In this document: positions 9,701 to 17,972 of the stretch, piece by piece
Layout of the letters: each line of letters starts with the position of its first letter
Numbering within the stretch: the first letter of the stretch is position 1
NCBI RefSeq assembly: GCF_026094475.1
Contig: NZ_JAPELL010000001.1
Span: 839,171 to 903,170, forward strand
Reading direction: 5' to 3'
Length of the DNA stretch: 64,000 nt
Origin: Homoserinimonas sedimenticola
Lineage (GTDB): Bacteria; Actinomycetota; Actinomycetes; Actinomycetales; Microbacteriaceae
Notes under the pieces: generated by a model
What the model was told of the DNA's origin: nothing
The model's input: the letters and a program-made list of their open reading frames with translations, nothing else
The model's database searches: none
Position numbers and translations under genes: made by a program

Positions 9701-12354
9701 TGCGGGTCCTGGTTGTTCGCCTCGTCCTCTTCGACCACGGTGAACACCACTGTCGCTGCCGCCGTCTCGCCGAAGGGGTCGAGCACGCGATAGTCGACGC
9801 GGTACTCTCCCGGCTCGCGGGGGGCCTGGAAGCGCACGCGGTCACGACTGACGAAGGCGATGCCCGCGGTAGGTTCGGAGATGAGCTCCTCCTGGAGGAA
9901 CATGAGCGAGTCATCCGGGTGGTAATCGTTATCGAGCACGTCGACCGTGACGATGTCGCCCACCCGCACGCGCGCCGCGTCGTTCTGCGCCACGGGGGGC
10001 TGGTGCTTCGTCAGTGCCGGCACCGGCACGACCGTGACGCCAGCGGTCGCACTGGAGACGCCGTCGGAGATCGTGTAGGTGAAGGACACCTGCGCCGTCA
10101 GCGCCTGAGGGGACGTGACCCGCACGCTCGTCGAGGCCAACAGCTCCACTACAAGGCCCTTGGCCTTGTACTCCGCCGGTACATCAACACTCTGCACGGC
10201 CAGGACCCGGCCGGACGGCGACGCGTCATTTGACAGCACTGACACCGTCGTCGGTTCATCGCCGCGCAGATAGGCGACATCCTTCACGGCAACCGGCGGC
10301 AACGAGGCATCCGCCGGCAGTTCCAGAACGTCAAAGCGGATGATTCCCACACTCGACGTCGCCCCCGCCGACAGCGTGTACTTCACGTAGTGGATGCCCG
10401 GGTTCGATGCGGAGAAGCTGACGGTGCCGGTCTCGGCGCTGAAGGTCGCGCTCGTGGCGCCACCCGGCTCCTCGATCGCCACAAGAGTCAGCTGCGCCCC
10501 CGAGGGAGAGATGTCGTTGAGCAGAGGCTCGACCAGTACCGTCTCATCCACGAATGTCTGCGCGAAGTCAGGCGTGCCCACGGGGTTCAGGGTGCCCGCA
10601 GGCTCCACCTTCACCACGAGGGTTCCGGTAACGGCCTCTCCGCGGCCGTCGGTGACCTGAAAGGCGACCTCCTTCTCGCCCAACTCCGACGTCTGGTGCG
10701 TGAAGGTCACGAAGCCGTCGGGAGTGAACCGCACCAGATCGCCGGACTTCGGCGACGCACCCAAAAGGAATACGTCGTCGCCGTCAGGATCCTTCCAGTC
10801 GGCCAACACGTTGTAGGTGACCGTCTGATTCGCCTCGACGCTCACCCCGCCGATGCGGACGGCCACGGGAAGCTCGTTGGACTCGTCGGGCACAACCCGG
10901 AGGTTCAGGCGCGCCGAATCGGTGCCCCCGCGGCCATCGTCGACCGTGTAGTTGAGCGAGACGCCTCCGACGAAGCCGGCAGCCGGGGTGAACTGAAGGG
11001 CGCGCGAGCCGTCGATAGGGTCGATGCGCCCCGTCGACTCGGCGAGGTTGTCGTAATCGGAGATGACGAGCACGTCCCCGTCGGGGTCGGTGTCGTTGTC
11101 GAGCAGCGGCAGAATTGTCGTGCGACCGGGCCTCACACCGAAGTCGTCGTCATTGGCGGTCGGCGGCCGGTTGGTGTCGGTGCGCTCCGCCAGCGTGTCC
11201 TCGAAGGATTGAATGGCCGACTTCTCGTCACCGATCTCCTCGGTCTCCTGTTCCTCCGGCGGGGTGACATCTTCCCAGTTCTCCACCAGGCGCATGTTCT
11301 CGTCGACCAGCCACACGTCCCCGTTGTCGAGGTTGTTCAGCGCGATGACACTGCGATTGACGCGGAACTCGAGCACACTGCCCCGGGTCGGCTCGGCGAT
11401 TTCGACCGGTTCCGCCGTCTGGCCGTCGCACGCAAGGAGGTACCTCTGCGCGCCTGCCCACGCCCCGTGCGCGCACCCCTCGAGGAACACCGGCGCCGCC
11501 ACCTGCGTGGGATCCGTCACGGGCGAATCGATGTCGGCCGCCACCGCCTCGACAGAGCCCGAACCAAGGTCGACCTTGAGCAGGGACTCTCCCGTCGCGA
11601 CCACCGCATAGTTCGACTCGGGGCCTGTCTGCTGAAGGCGCAACCCCGGCTCATCGCCGAGGTCATGAACCGAGCCGTCCTCCGTGACCAGTTCGTTTGT
11701 CGTCTGGTCGAAGACAACCGCCTTCTCGCCGACAGCGGCGAGCTGGAACTCTCCCAGCTCGGGAAAGTCACTCTCGACAGGCTGGTCGGCCAGCGACTCC
11801 AGCCGGTACAGCACCTCGTCGCTGCTCGACACCGCCAGCACGACTCCTTCAGACGTGACGGTGACGTGCGCTCCCTCGCCGAGTTCGGCGATGGGCGGCT
11901 GCGACACATAGTTGAACTGCAGGTCTCCCAGTGCCGGGATAGCCCACAGCCGACCATCCGTCGCCAGAATTGCGACGACGTCGCCGCCGTACGCAACCTC
12001 CGCACCCTTCGGCACCTCGATCGCCGAAGTGACCTGCGTTGTCGCGGCATCCACCGACTCCACGCGCCCCGCGACAGGATCGTGCATGAAGAGGGTGTCG
12101 CCATCCTGCAGCACCGTGAAATCGGCGCTGGATGCCACGACCGAGCCGTTGAGCTCGTCGATCTGCCGATTCAGCCGCCCACCCAGCAACTGCTCGCCGT
12201 TGGTGACCCACACATCCCGGGACGCCAGGTCGACGTCGGAGACGGGAAAGCCCGGGTGCAGCGCCGCGATCGTAAGGGGAATGCCCGCGATGATGGCGAA
12301 CACGAGTGTCGATGCGATGGTCTTGCGCGAACGGCCTGCGATTCTTCGCCGCAC
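6754..12354 (-). CDS. Giant surface protein with Ig-like/cadherin-like and fibronectin III repeats
   Basis: A protein of 1866 aa. An uncleaved-looking signal anchor (about 13-33, TLVFAIIAGIPLTIAAL) follows a basic N-terminus. Residues about 40-370 resemble a beta-propeller with repeated 'V...LATDGRLWAI'-like blades. From about 398 to 1480 there are some eleven repeats of about 95-100 residues. Each opens with P(P/T)xAxxD and carries LxNDxxPxG or DPDGD, typical of cadherin-like/VCBS Ig domains. Three FN3 domains follow near 1490-1765 (for example KEITGYEVRD and TSYTFSVRAENEHG). A C-terminal domain of about 100 residues begins near a Cys (VEMCRG) and ends in Cys (NTTPC). The GTG at 12354 is preferred over the TTG just before it because GGGGG sits seven bases upstream. 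A 124-base gap to the preceding gene may hold its own promoter. It matches the Fn3 member of the bifidobacterial PFNA cluster. Adhesion or wall scaffolding is likely but unproven. Confidence 0.88.
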   Translation of the reverse strand: MRRRIAGRSRKTIASTLVFAIIAGIPLTIAALHPGFPVSDVDLASRDVWVTNGEQLLGGRLNRQIDELNGSVVASSADFTVLQDGDTLFMHDPVAGRVESVDAATTQVTSAIEVPKGAEVAYGGDVVAILATDGRLWAIPALGDLQFNYVSQPPIAELGEGAHVTVTSEGVVLAVSSSDEVLYRLESLADQPVESDFPELGEFQLAAVGEKAVVFDQTTNELVTEDGSVHDLGDEPGLRLQQTGPESNYAVVATGESLLKVDLGSGSVEAVAADIDSPVTDPTQVAAPVFLEGCAHGAWAGAQRYLLACDGQTAEPVEIAEPTRGSVLEFRVNRSVIALNNLDNGDVWLVDENMRLVENWEDVTPPEEQETEEIGDEKSAIQSFEDTLAERTDTNRPPTANDDDFGVRPGRTTILPLLDNDTDPDGDVLVISDYDNLAESTGRIDPIDGSRALQFTPAAGFVGGVSLNYTVDDGRGGTDSARLNLRVVPDESNELPVAVRIGGVSVEANQTVTYNVLADWKDPDGDDVFLLGASPKSGDLVRFTPDGFVTFTHQTSELGEKEVAFQVTDGRGEAVTGTLVVKVEPAGTLNPVGTPDFAQTFVDETVLVEPLLNDISPSGAQLTLVAIEEPGGATSATFSAETGTVSFSASNPGIHYVKYTLSAGATSSVGIIRFDVLELPADASLPPVAVKDVAYLRGDEPTTVSVLSNDASPSGRVLAVQSVDVPAEYKAKGLVVELLASTSVRVTSPQALTAQVSFTYTISDGVSSATAGVTVVPVPALTKHQPPVAQNDAARVRVGDIVTVDVLDNDYHPDDSLMFLQEELISEPTAGIAFVSRDRVRFQAPREPGEYRVDYRVLDPFGETAAATVVFTVVEEDEANNQDPQPQPLVARVLAGNAIRIDVPLSGIDPDGDSAQLLNFPTNPQLGTVGETGPDYFYYEASSVAAGTDVFTYEVYDAFGATGVGEIKIAVIPEPDELQEPTAVPDSVSIRPGRLAQVDLLANDSDPQGAPIKASEELTDVPEGISAEVIDRRFLVLEAPNEEQSFSIRYELSNDRGGSVMSYVLVTVTEDAPLLPPTALDVPILTKDIAGEETVTVDVLDGYAFNPAGPNSDLVVSVEGPNAGSAELLEQGGQIEVTPGEKRQAIAYRVTNEADELSAMAFILVPAAVDEGFDDPPYINPALPTQYVSMNESGEWNLSDIVTVPSGREAWIFDESSVTAIQSNGESSYVDKDTLQFTPPTDYRGPAAINFTVTDGASENDPKGNRANLTLPIVVGDPEFRDTPPEFTTPNTQIEVGEETVVDLRASTGHPNPQILQEVTYSNITGQSSGLEASLSGSELTMTVPRNTPKGTTLTLGVTLRWDQFEVPGTINVTVVGSTRPLPVAVEDTLEMQRGGGDGGGSITSQPLANDSNPYQTTGEPLRIVDARVSNSGEPATVSHTDSSVKITPSPSLKSGVVEVIYTVEDATEDEDRQVNGTITLTVSDVPDQVQKPTVPDQGDEGTVVIGFQAPASNGKEITGYEVRDNTGAAMPTDCAPPSCTITGLTNGTSYTFSVRAENEHGFGAWSPPSNAVIPYGTPTVPSNLEVTETLQAPNGRIDVSWGASNPNGGEVTYRWSVRRGASEVGSGSGPARSGSVSGLSEGTYTLSVTAINSGGKESAPATASGTVTQLPPPPAPSNFRATVTDSTANGAIRWNWDAISAPSSANLQYQVSTNGSNWSTVTGTSHTRSNLPQGDHSLWVRAVNRAGAGAASGPVSGRIDAPPPPPTVVEMCRGSHQGETRYYHGVRFSNIAPGNYKVYTVWSDGSFTRPGLTYLPASGTHDTLSWSDHTRGTYPNEMLRVRFENAANQVIYETALTRWGNTTPC

Positions 12355-12481
12355 CAAGGAACCCCCATCCCTATCGTGAGGACGCCGTGAGACGTCGAAT
12401 ACTGCGACCGCGAATTGTCGCCATCAACCTAGCAGCAGTTCGCTAATTCGATGCGCCAGAGGGATGGGTAGGTCCTCCCCA

Positions 12482-13198
12482 TCAGACCGCAGGGGCAGAA
12501 CGGTCGCGGTCGTTGCGCTCCAGCAGGTAGAGATCATCGGCGCTGACCAGCCGAGTCGCCACCGCATATTCGACGAGGCGCTGTCGCCGGTTGGTCGCAA
12601 GCTTGCCCCGTGCGCCGCGCAAGCCTGCGACACCCAGCTTGTCGAGCTTCTCGCAGACGTTGTCGAGTTTGCGGTTGAAGGTCGTCATCGGCCACCCGAG
12701 TCGCTGCGCCGCCTCAGCGGAGGTCGGGATCTCGCCCCTCCCCGGCGACGCCTGGGTCAGTACCTGTTCGGCGAGAGCCACGATGAGCAGTCGCTGCGAA
12801 CTCGTGAGCGGAATCGGCTCGATCGTGGTGGAACCACCAGAGCCGGCGATTGCCGAGGAGGTGCCGTAGTAGTCCTTCGGTCCGTGGATCGCGAACTCGT
12901 AGGTCGTCGACCCCGCACTGAACATGACACTGAGCTGCGGGAACACGATCGGCAGGCGGGCGCCCGGTGCGAGCCACGCCTGCACCTGCCCCGACGCGTC
13001 GGTGACGGTGGCCGACAGCAGCGTTCCCACGTTGGAGAGCCACCACAAGCCAAAGTCTTCGTGGATACGCAGAAAACGCCGATGCAGGTAGGGATTGTCG
13101 TCGATCACGAGGTCTGACTCGCGCCCGACATGGAAGTCCGCGGGGTGCGCGATGTCATACCACTCGCCGCAGAACTCGACCCTCAGGGGGGCAATCAT
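12482..13198 (-). CDS. FHA domain protein with C-terminal winged-helix-like region
   Basis: A 238-aa protein. The N-terminal half is FHA-like: HVGRESDLVIDD (23-34), then NPYLHRRFLRI, WWLSNVGT and a beta-rich tail. The C-terminal half (about 130-235) contains IPTSAEAAQRLGWPMTTF, which looks like a helix-turn-helix, followed by a basic wing with KLATNRRQRLVEY. There is no signal peptide or membrane segment. The start is the ATG at 13198, overlapping the kinase stop (ATGA); the longer reading would overlap the kinase. It is probably a cytoplasmic reader of kinase phosphorylation and may bind DNA. The domain order is the reverse of EmbR (wHTH first, FHA last). The DNA-binding part is inferred. 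Confidence 0.75.
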   Translation of the reverse strand: MIAPLRVEFCGEWYDIAHPADFHVGRESDLVIDDNPYLHRRFLRIHEDFGLWWLSNVGTLLSATVTDASGQVQAWLAPGARLPIVFPQLSVMFSAGSTTYEFAIHGPKDYYGTSSAIAGSGGSTTIEPIPLTSSQRLLIVALAEQVLTQASPGRGEIPTSAEAAQRLGWPMTTFNRKLDNVCEKLDKLGVAGLRGARGKLATNRRQRLVEYAVATRLVSADDLYLLERNDRDRSAPAV

Positions 13199-14874
13199 GA
13201 CGGGTAGCACTCCTCCAGCGGGTTGGGCGATTGGCGCCCGGAGCGCACGATGCTGACCTCGACGCACACCGAAGCTCCCGCAGCGCCCGCCACCGTAAAG
13301 GTGCCATCGGCGATCTGCCGCACGGGCTCGCTCTCGCCGCGGTCGGTGCGACGCCAGATCATCATGTCGCCCTCGACAGGATCTGGATTCTCGACCGAGA
13401 AGACGACATCCGCCCCTGATGCGGCGACCGAGACAAGCGTGGGAGTGGGCACCGTGTCGACCACCACAGCGGAATCACCCCCGCCGCCCGGCGCCGTCGA
13501 TGGCGTCGACTCGACGGGTGTGGGCAGCCCGCCGACGATCAGCGCAAAGGCGACTCCCATCGCAACGACTGCGAGGACAGCCCCGCCGATCCACAGCACA
13601 AGGCGATTCGCCTTCGACGCCTGAGGCGCAGCATCGACAGTTGCGTCAACAGCAGGTGTGCCGGCGCGGGAGTCGACGCTCTGCTCGTCGACCGCCAGGC
13701 CGCGCGGCCGCACTACCGTTTCACCGACGACCTGCTCAGCGGCCGTGTCCTGCCCACGCACCGTCTGGGCCCCCACCGTCTGCGCGCCCCTGATCTGGGT
13801 CGCATCCGTGGCCGACGCGGGAGCCGCTGCTGGAACAGCCGCGGGCGGCGGGGCGACCTGCTGCGCCTCGATGGTGGAGACACCGCGCGCCCGCGTGGCA
13901 TCCTCATCATCTGCCCCGGCGTCTTCGCGAATCGAACTGTCGACGACCAGGTTGGGCACGTCGATCGTGGTCGGGGCGTAGCCCAACTCGAGTTCCACCC
14001 GCTGCAGTGCACGCGCAAACTCGACCGCCCCCTCGAAGCGGTCATCCCGATGCGTCGCCATGCCCTTCATCAGCACCGCGACAAGGGAACGGGGTACGTC
14101 ATCGCGCTGCAGTGGGGTGACGAGCCCGCGCTCGATGCGCCCGATCAGGTCGAGAGCACCGTTCGATCGTCCACGGACCTCGAAGGGCGTATGGCCGGCG
14201 AGGAGGGTGTAGAGGGTTGCGGCGAGGGAGAAGACATCGGCACGGGCATCCGGCTTGGGGTCGTCCTCGAACATCTCGGGAGGCGACCAGGGCACTGACA
14301 TCCCCACCGAGGCACTGCCGGTCGTGCCCGAGGTGTCCCCAGAGAGCGAGTCGAGGGTCGCCGTGTTCATCGGCGGACTGTCATCGAGCGCCGACGAGAT
14401 ACCGAAGTCGGTGAGAGCGGGCCATCCGAAGTCGTTCGTCAGGATGTTGGCGGGCTTGATATCACGGTGCAGGATGCCGGCGCCGTGCGCTGTCGCGACC
14501 GCTCCCGCCACCCGGATGCCGGTGCGCAACACATCGACGACCGAGAGAGGTTCGCGCTTGTATCGCTCCGCAAGGCTGGGGCCGGAGCAGTACTCCATGA
14601 CGAAGTATGGGCGTTCGTCAGCCGCGACATCCGCGTGATAGATCGACACGATGTACGGATGCGCCGAAAGCTGCGCCATGAGATTGGCCTCGGCGACGAA
14701 CGCCTCGCGGTTGGCCGCCGTGAGCTCCTCGGTGAGCAACACCTTGACGGCGACGCGGCGCTTGGGCAGGTGCTGGTCGTAGAGGAAGACATCGCTGAAG
14801 CCCCCCGACCCCAGCAGCTTGACGAAGGTGTAGCCGGGCAGCTCGGGAGGCGTTGCGGGAGCGCGTCGCATCAC
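13195..14874 (-). CDS. Transmembrane Ser/Thr protein kinase (PknB family)
   Basis: The 559-aa protein has an N-terminal kinase domain with glycine loop LGSGGFSDV (21-29), Lys44 in VAVK, catalytic loop HRDIKPAN (136-143), DFG (156-158) and SPPE (197-200). A long Ala/Thr-rich linker (about 300-420), rich in TQIRGAQT-like potential phospho-threonines, leads to one membrane helix (about 426-447). The extracytoplasmic tail of about 110 residues has no PASTA repeats. It looks like a single FN3-like beta domain (VVFSVENPDP) and carries two late cysteines. The GTG overlaps the FHA stop; the ATG three bases inside is an equally good start. The kinase probably phosphorylates the cluster's FHA partners, reversed by the PP2C enzyme two genes upstream. 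Confidence 0.93.
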   Translation of the reverse strand: MMRRAPATPPELPGYTFVKLLGSGGFSDVFLYDQHLPKRRVAVKVLLTEELTAANREAFVAEANLMAQLSAHPYIVSIYHADVAADERPYFVMEYCSGPSLAERYKREPLSVVDVLRTGIRVAGAVATAHGAGILHRDIKPANILTNDFGWPALTDFGISSALDDSPPMNTATLDSLSGDTSGTTGSASVGMSVPWSPPEMFEDDPKPDARADVFSLAATLYTLLAGHTPFEVRGRSNGALDLIGRIERGLVTPLQRDDVPRSLVAVLMKGMATHRDDRFEGAVEFARALQRVELELGYAPTTIDVPNLVVDSSIREDAGADDEDATRARGVSTIEAQQVAPPPAAVPAAAPASATDATQIRGAQTVGAQTVRGQDTAAEQVVGETVVRPRGLAVDEQSVDSRAGTPAVDATVDAAPQASKANRLVLWIGGAVLAVVAMGVAFALIVGGLPTPVESTPSTAPGGGGDSAVVVDTVPTPTLVSVAASGADVVFSVENPDPVEGDMMIWRRTDRGESEPVRQIADGTFTVAGAAGASVCVEVSIVRSGRQSPNPLEECYPS

Positions 14875-15986
14875 TCGCCCTCGCGCACGGTGAGCGTCAC
14901 TCCACCGCCGAGATCCACCATGGTGCCCGGGATGATCGTGGTCGGCTCGCCCTGGCGCAGCTGCTGAGGAGGACGGCCGGGCAGGACGATCTGAGTGCCG
15001 TTGCGGGAGTGCAGGTCGGTGACCACCACGGTTCCCCCCTCCACCGTGAACTGGGCGTGGTTGCGGGAGATGTCCTTATCACCGGGGATCGTGATCAGAC
15101 GCGGGATCGCTCCTCCCGACACCTTGCTGGCGCTCGGGGAGCGCCCCACGATCAGAGTCTGGTCGAGCACCTCCACCGAGCCATTGGAGAGTTCGAGGCG
15201 AAGCGTGGATGCAGGGCGCTCCGACGCCTTGCCCACCGCAGCAGATGCCCTGCGCTCAGCGCGGAGTCTGCGCAGGTCGCCCGTCATGATCGTCATTCCG
15301 TCATGGTCGCCCTCCTCCGCCGCGGCAGTAGCAGTCGACTCATGGCTGGCGCCATCTGGCTGCTCCTCGGGGTTCCCCACCGCCGCCTCCGAGACGGAGC
15401 GATACATTGTGGCGCCGAAGAGGTAGTCGTAGCCGTCATCAACGGGGGCGGCGGCCGACTCCACCGGGGCGTCGATCTCTCGCGCAGTCGCATCCGAGAC
15501 ATCCGTGACCGTGGCCTCGGGCAGGGGCGAGACCGCCGCAGTGACAGAAACGGCAGCGGGGCCAGGCGCTGATGCGACGTGGGCCGCCATCACTGCTCCC
15601 GCAGCGAGCGGCAGCGCAGGCGCCAGCGGTGACGCAGGTAACGCCAACCGGAAGGCCGAGCCAGCGGCAAAGAGCTTCTCCGTCCAGGTGCTGACCCCGG
15701 TGCCGTCGAGCAGATCGTCGCTGTCGCCAGAGGACACCGTCAGTTGCACCGGTCCGCGCACGATCGCGCGAAGCTCGTCGCCGGGCGACCAGGAGAGGAG
15801 CGCAAACGACGGCGTCGCCGAGAGGCCGCGCGCCGTCAGGACATCGAGGACGGCCTGAAAACCCGAGGGTAAGGCCTCCCACAGCTCCTGAATGCTCTGC
15901 CCCGCCTCAACAGCCAGCACGACGTCCCCGGTTGACAGGGCCACCCATGACCCATCGGTGCCCGGCTGGTACCAGTGCTCTCTCAC
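14871..15986 (-). CDS. FHA domain-containing protein
   Basis: A 371-aa protein whose last 110 residues form a clear FHA domain: LIVGRSPSASK, DISRNHAQF and HSRNGTQI. Residues 1-130 form a separate globular part that starts with a 'protein phosphatase-like or DUF' beta region I cannot assign (WVALSTGDVVLAVE). An Ala-rich stretch at about 120-160 could be weakly membrane-associated, and a low-complexity linker follows. The GTG start has AGGAG eight bases upstream. The gene lies nine bases after the phosphatase gene and overlaps the kinase gene, so it is part of the phospho-signalling module and probably binds a phosphothreonine on the kinase linker. Confidence 0.85.
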   Translation of the reverse strand: MREHWYQPGTDGSWVALSTGDVVLAVEAGQSIQELWEALPSGFQAVLDVLTARGLSATPSFALLSWSPGDELRAIVRGPVQLTVSSGDSDDLLDGTGVSTWTEKLFAAGSAFRLALPASPLAPALPLAAGAVMAAHVASAPGPAAVSVTAAVSPLPEATVTDVSDATAREIDAPVESAAAPVDDGYDYLFGATMYRSVSEAAVGNPEEQPDGASHESTATAAAEEGDHDGMTIMTGDLRRLRAERRASAAVGKASERPASTLRLELSNGSVEVLDQTLIVGRSPSASKVSGGAIPRLITIPGDKDISRNHAQFTVEGGTVVVTDLHSRNGTQIVLPGRPPQQLRQGEPTTIIPGTMVDLGGGVTLTVREGE

Positions 15987-15995
15987 GTGGTGCTC

Positions 15996-16838
15996 CTACT
16001 TCCTCGGTCGGGTCTCTTCAAGAAGCGAGGAGATGCCGCCATCGTTCGTGTCGTCATCCGCCTCACTAGCCGAATCAGCCATCGACGATGCGACCACGAC
16101 GACCGACACATTGTCGCTGCCGCCCGCGGCGAGCGCCGCCTCAACAAGCCGCTCCGACACGGATTGGCCGGACGCGTCAGGGGCGTGGTCGGCGAGAAGC
16201 CGGGCAATCTGATCATCCGCGAGTTCTTTGGTGAGGCCATCCGAGCAGATGAGAAAGGTCTGCTCTCCCGTGACCGGTAGCAGCCACACATCCACGTCGG
16301 CCTCGTCGTGCACTCCTATGGCTCGTGTCACCACGTTGCGGTGAGGGTGCGTGAGAGCCTCGAGGGGCGTGATCTCGCCGGCATCCAGTAGTTCCTGCAC
16401 GGCCGAATGGTCCACCGTGACCTGCGAGAGATGGCGACCGTCCCAGCGGTAGACACGACTGTCGCCGACGTTGAAGACCATCCAGCGATAGCTCTCTGCG
16501 GTCGTGACGAGCGCGAGCCCCGCTAGCGTCGTGCCGGAAACGGACACATCATCTGGTTCCCGTAGCCCAATGACCGCGTCGTTCGCCGAATGGATGGTCG
16601 CCACCACGCTCTCCGGACTCGGAGCGTCGTCGGTGCCGAGCGTCGTCGTGAACACGGAGACGACGGTCTGGCTAGCGCGGTCCCCGTACGCATGGCCACC
16701 CATGCCGTCGGCGACAAGAAACAGGGGCGGCGAGGCGAGAAGGCTGTCTTCGTTGACGGACCGCACGCGGCCGACGTCGCTGGCGTAGCTGACGTCGAGC
16801 GAGAGCTCGGCGCCGAACGGCGTCACGCCAGCATCCAC
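15996..16838 (-). CDS. PP2C family Ser/Thr protein phosphatase
   Basis: A 280-aa protein with the PP2C metal-site motifs VNEDS (about 28-32), ADGMGGHAYGD, GDSRVYRW, CSDGLTKEL and GGSDNVSVVV. No membrane segment is visible, so it is a soluble phosphatase. It is the first gene of the cluster and is the likely counter-enzyme of the kinase encoded two genes downstream. The GTG at 16838 has GGGGGG six bases upstream. The frame stays open to a TTG at 16880 and another GTG at 16856, so the start is not certain. The terC stop lies about 60 bases upstream. Confidence 0.9.
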   Translation of the reverse strand: MDAGVTPFGAELSLDVSYASDVGRVRSVNEDSLLASPPLFLVADGMGGHAYGDRASQTVVSVFTTTLGTDDAPSPESVVATIHSANDAVIGLREPDDVSVSGTTLAGLALVTTAESYRWMVFNVGDSRVYRWDGRHLSQVTVDHSAVQELLDAGEITPLEALTHPHRNVVTRAIGVHDEADVDVWLLPVTGEQTFLICSDGLTKELADDQIARLLADHAPDASGQSVSERLVEAALAAGGSDNVSVVVVASSMADSASEADDDTNDGGISSLLEETRPRK

Positions 16839-16897
16839 TCTGCCCCCCACTGTCACGCGATAGTCACCACAACGTAGCAACCTTAGGGAGGTTCTGC

Positions 16898-17944
16898 CTA
16901 CGCGCGCGGATGCTTCTCCTCATCCTCTTCGTCGTCGAACTTCGGCGCACCGATCGGCATCGCGAGCGGGCTGCGGCGCAGCTTGATGAGGCTCGCGATT
17001 GTCGCGATCGCCATGGCACCGACGATGACGCCGAGTGACATCCAGGTGCCGATCTCGGGGATCCACTCGATGTGCTGGCCGCCGTTGATGAAGAAGACCT
17101 CGTTCTCGTGCAGGGCGTGGAAGACGAGCTTGACACCGATGAAGGCGAGGATGAAGGCGATGCCGTACTTGAGGTAGACGAGACGGTCGATGAGGTCGCC
17201 GAGCAGGAAGTAGAGCTGGCGCAGACCCATGAGGGCGAAGACGTTGGCCGCGAAGACGATGAAGGGGCTCTGCGTGATGCCGAAGATTGCGGGGATCGAA
17301 TCGATCGCGAAGACCAGGTCGGTCGTGCCGAGCGCGAGGAACACGATGATGATCGGCGTGAAGACCTTCTTGCCGTCGACGACCGTGCGGAGCTTGCCGC
17401 CGTCGAACTGCTCCGTGATGCTGATGCGGCGACGGAGGAAGGCGATGATCTTGTTCTCCGACTCCTCCTCTTCCTCATGCCCCGTAAAGGCCTGCTGCCA
17501 TGCCGTGTAGAGCAGGAAGAGGCCAAAGATGTAGAAGATCCAGCTGAGGTTCTCGATCAGCACGGCGCCGATGAGGATGAAGATCGCGCGCAGGATGAGT
17601 GCAATCACGATGCCCACCATGAGCACCTCCTGCTGGTACTTTCTCGGCACCTTGAAGCGCGACATGATGATGAGGAACACGAAGAGGTTGTCGATGCTGA
17701 GGCTGTACTCCGTAAGCCAGCCCGCGATGAACTGGCCGCCGTGCTCAGCATCACCCAGGAGGAACATCATCGCCGCGAAGACGAGGGCGAGGCTCACGTA
17801 GAACGCGATCCAGAGCGATGATTCCTTCGTGGAGGGGATGTGCGGCCGCTTGTAGGCGAGCACGAGGTCGAAGAGGATGATCGCCGTCAGGACGATGAGG
17901 GATCCGACTTCGAACCAGACGGGCAGAGCGAGTTCCATGGACAT
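16898..17944 (-). CDS. TerC family membrane protein, riboswitch-controlled
   Basis: A 348-aa TerC protein (start ATG 17944, MSMELALPVW) with about nine hydrophobic segments. The acidic membrane signatures are SIDNLFVF and FAIDSIPAI, each with an Asp of the kind TerC proteins use for metal handling. TerC proteins of the Alx/YceF type export or balance Mn2+. A yybP-ykoY type manganese riboswitch lies immediately upstream and ends only about 30 bases before the start, which supports a Mn role. In-frame alternatives are ATG 17938 and TTG 17968; the TTG touches the aptamer and is unlikely. No strong ribosome site is visible. Confidence 0.9.
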   Translation of the reverse strand: MSMELALPVWFEVGSLIVLTAIILFDLVLAYKRPHIPSTKESSLWIAFYVSLALVFAAMMFLLGDAEHGGQFIAGWLTEYSLSIDNLFVFLIIMSRFKVPRKYQQEVLMVGIVIALILRAIFILIGAVLIENLSWIFYIFGLFLLYTAWQQAFTGHEEEEESENKIIAFLRRRISITEQFDGGKLRTVVDGKKVFTPIIIVFLALGTTDLVFAIDSIPAIFGITQSPFIVFAANVFALMGLRQLYFLLGDLIDRLVYLKYGIAFILAFIGVKLVFHALHENEVFFINGGQHIEWIPEIGTWMSLGVIVGAMAIATIASLIKLRRSPLAMPIGAPKFDDEEDEEKHPRA

Positions 17945-17972
17945 CCATTCGTGGGGAGGGTATGACAAGGCC

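Noticed and set aside
10390-12390. 666-codon plus-strand ORF opposite the giant surface protein
   Set aside because: Arg/Gln/Val-rich nonsense protein antisense to a strong gene; no domain or start signal seen.
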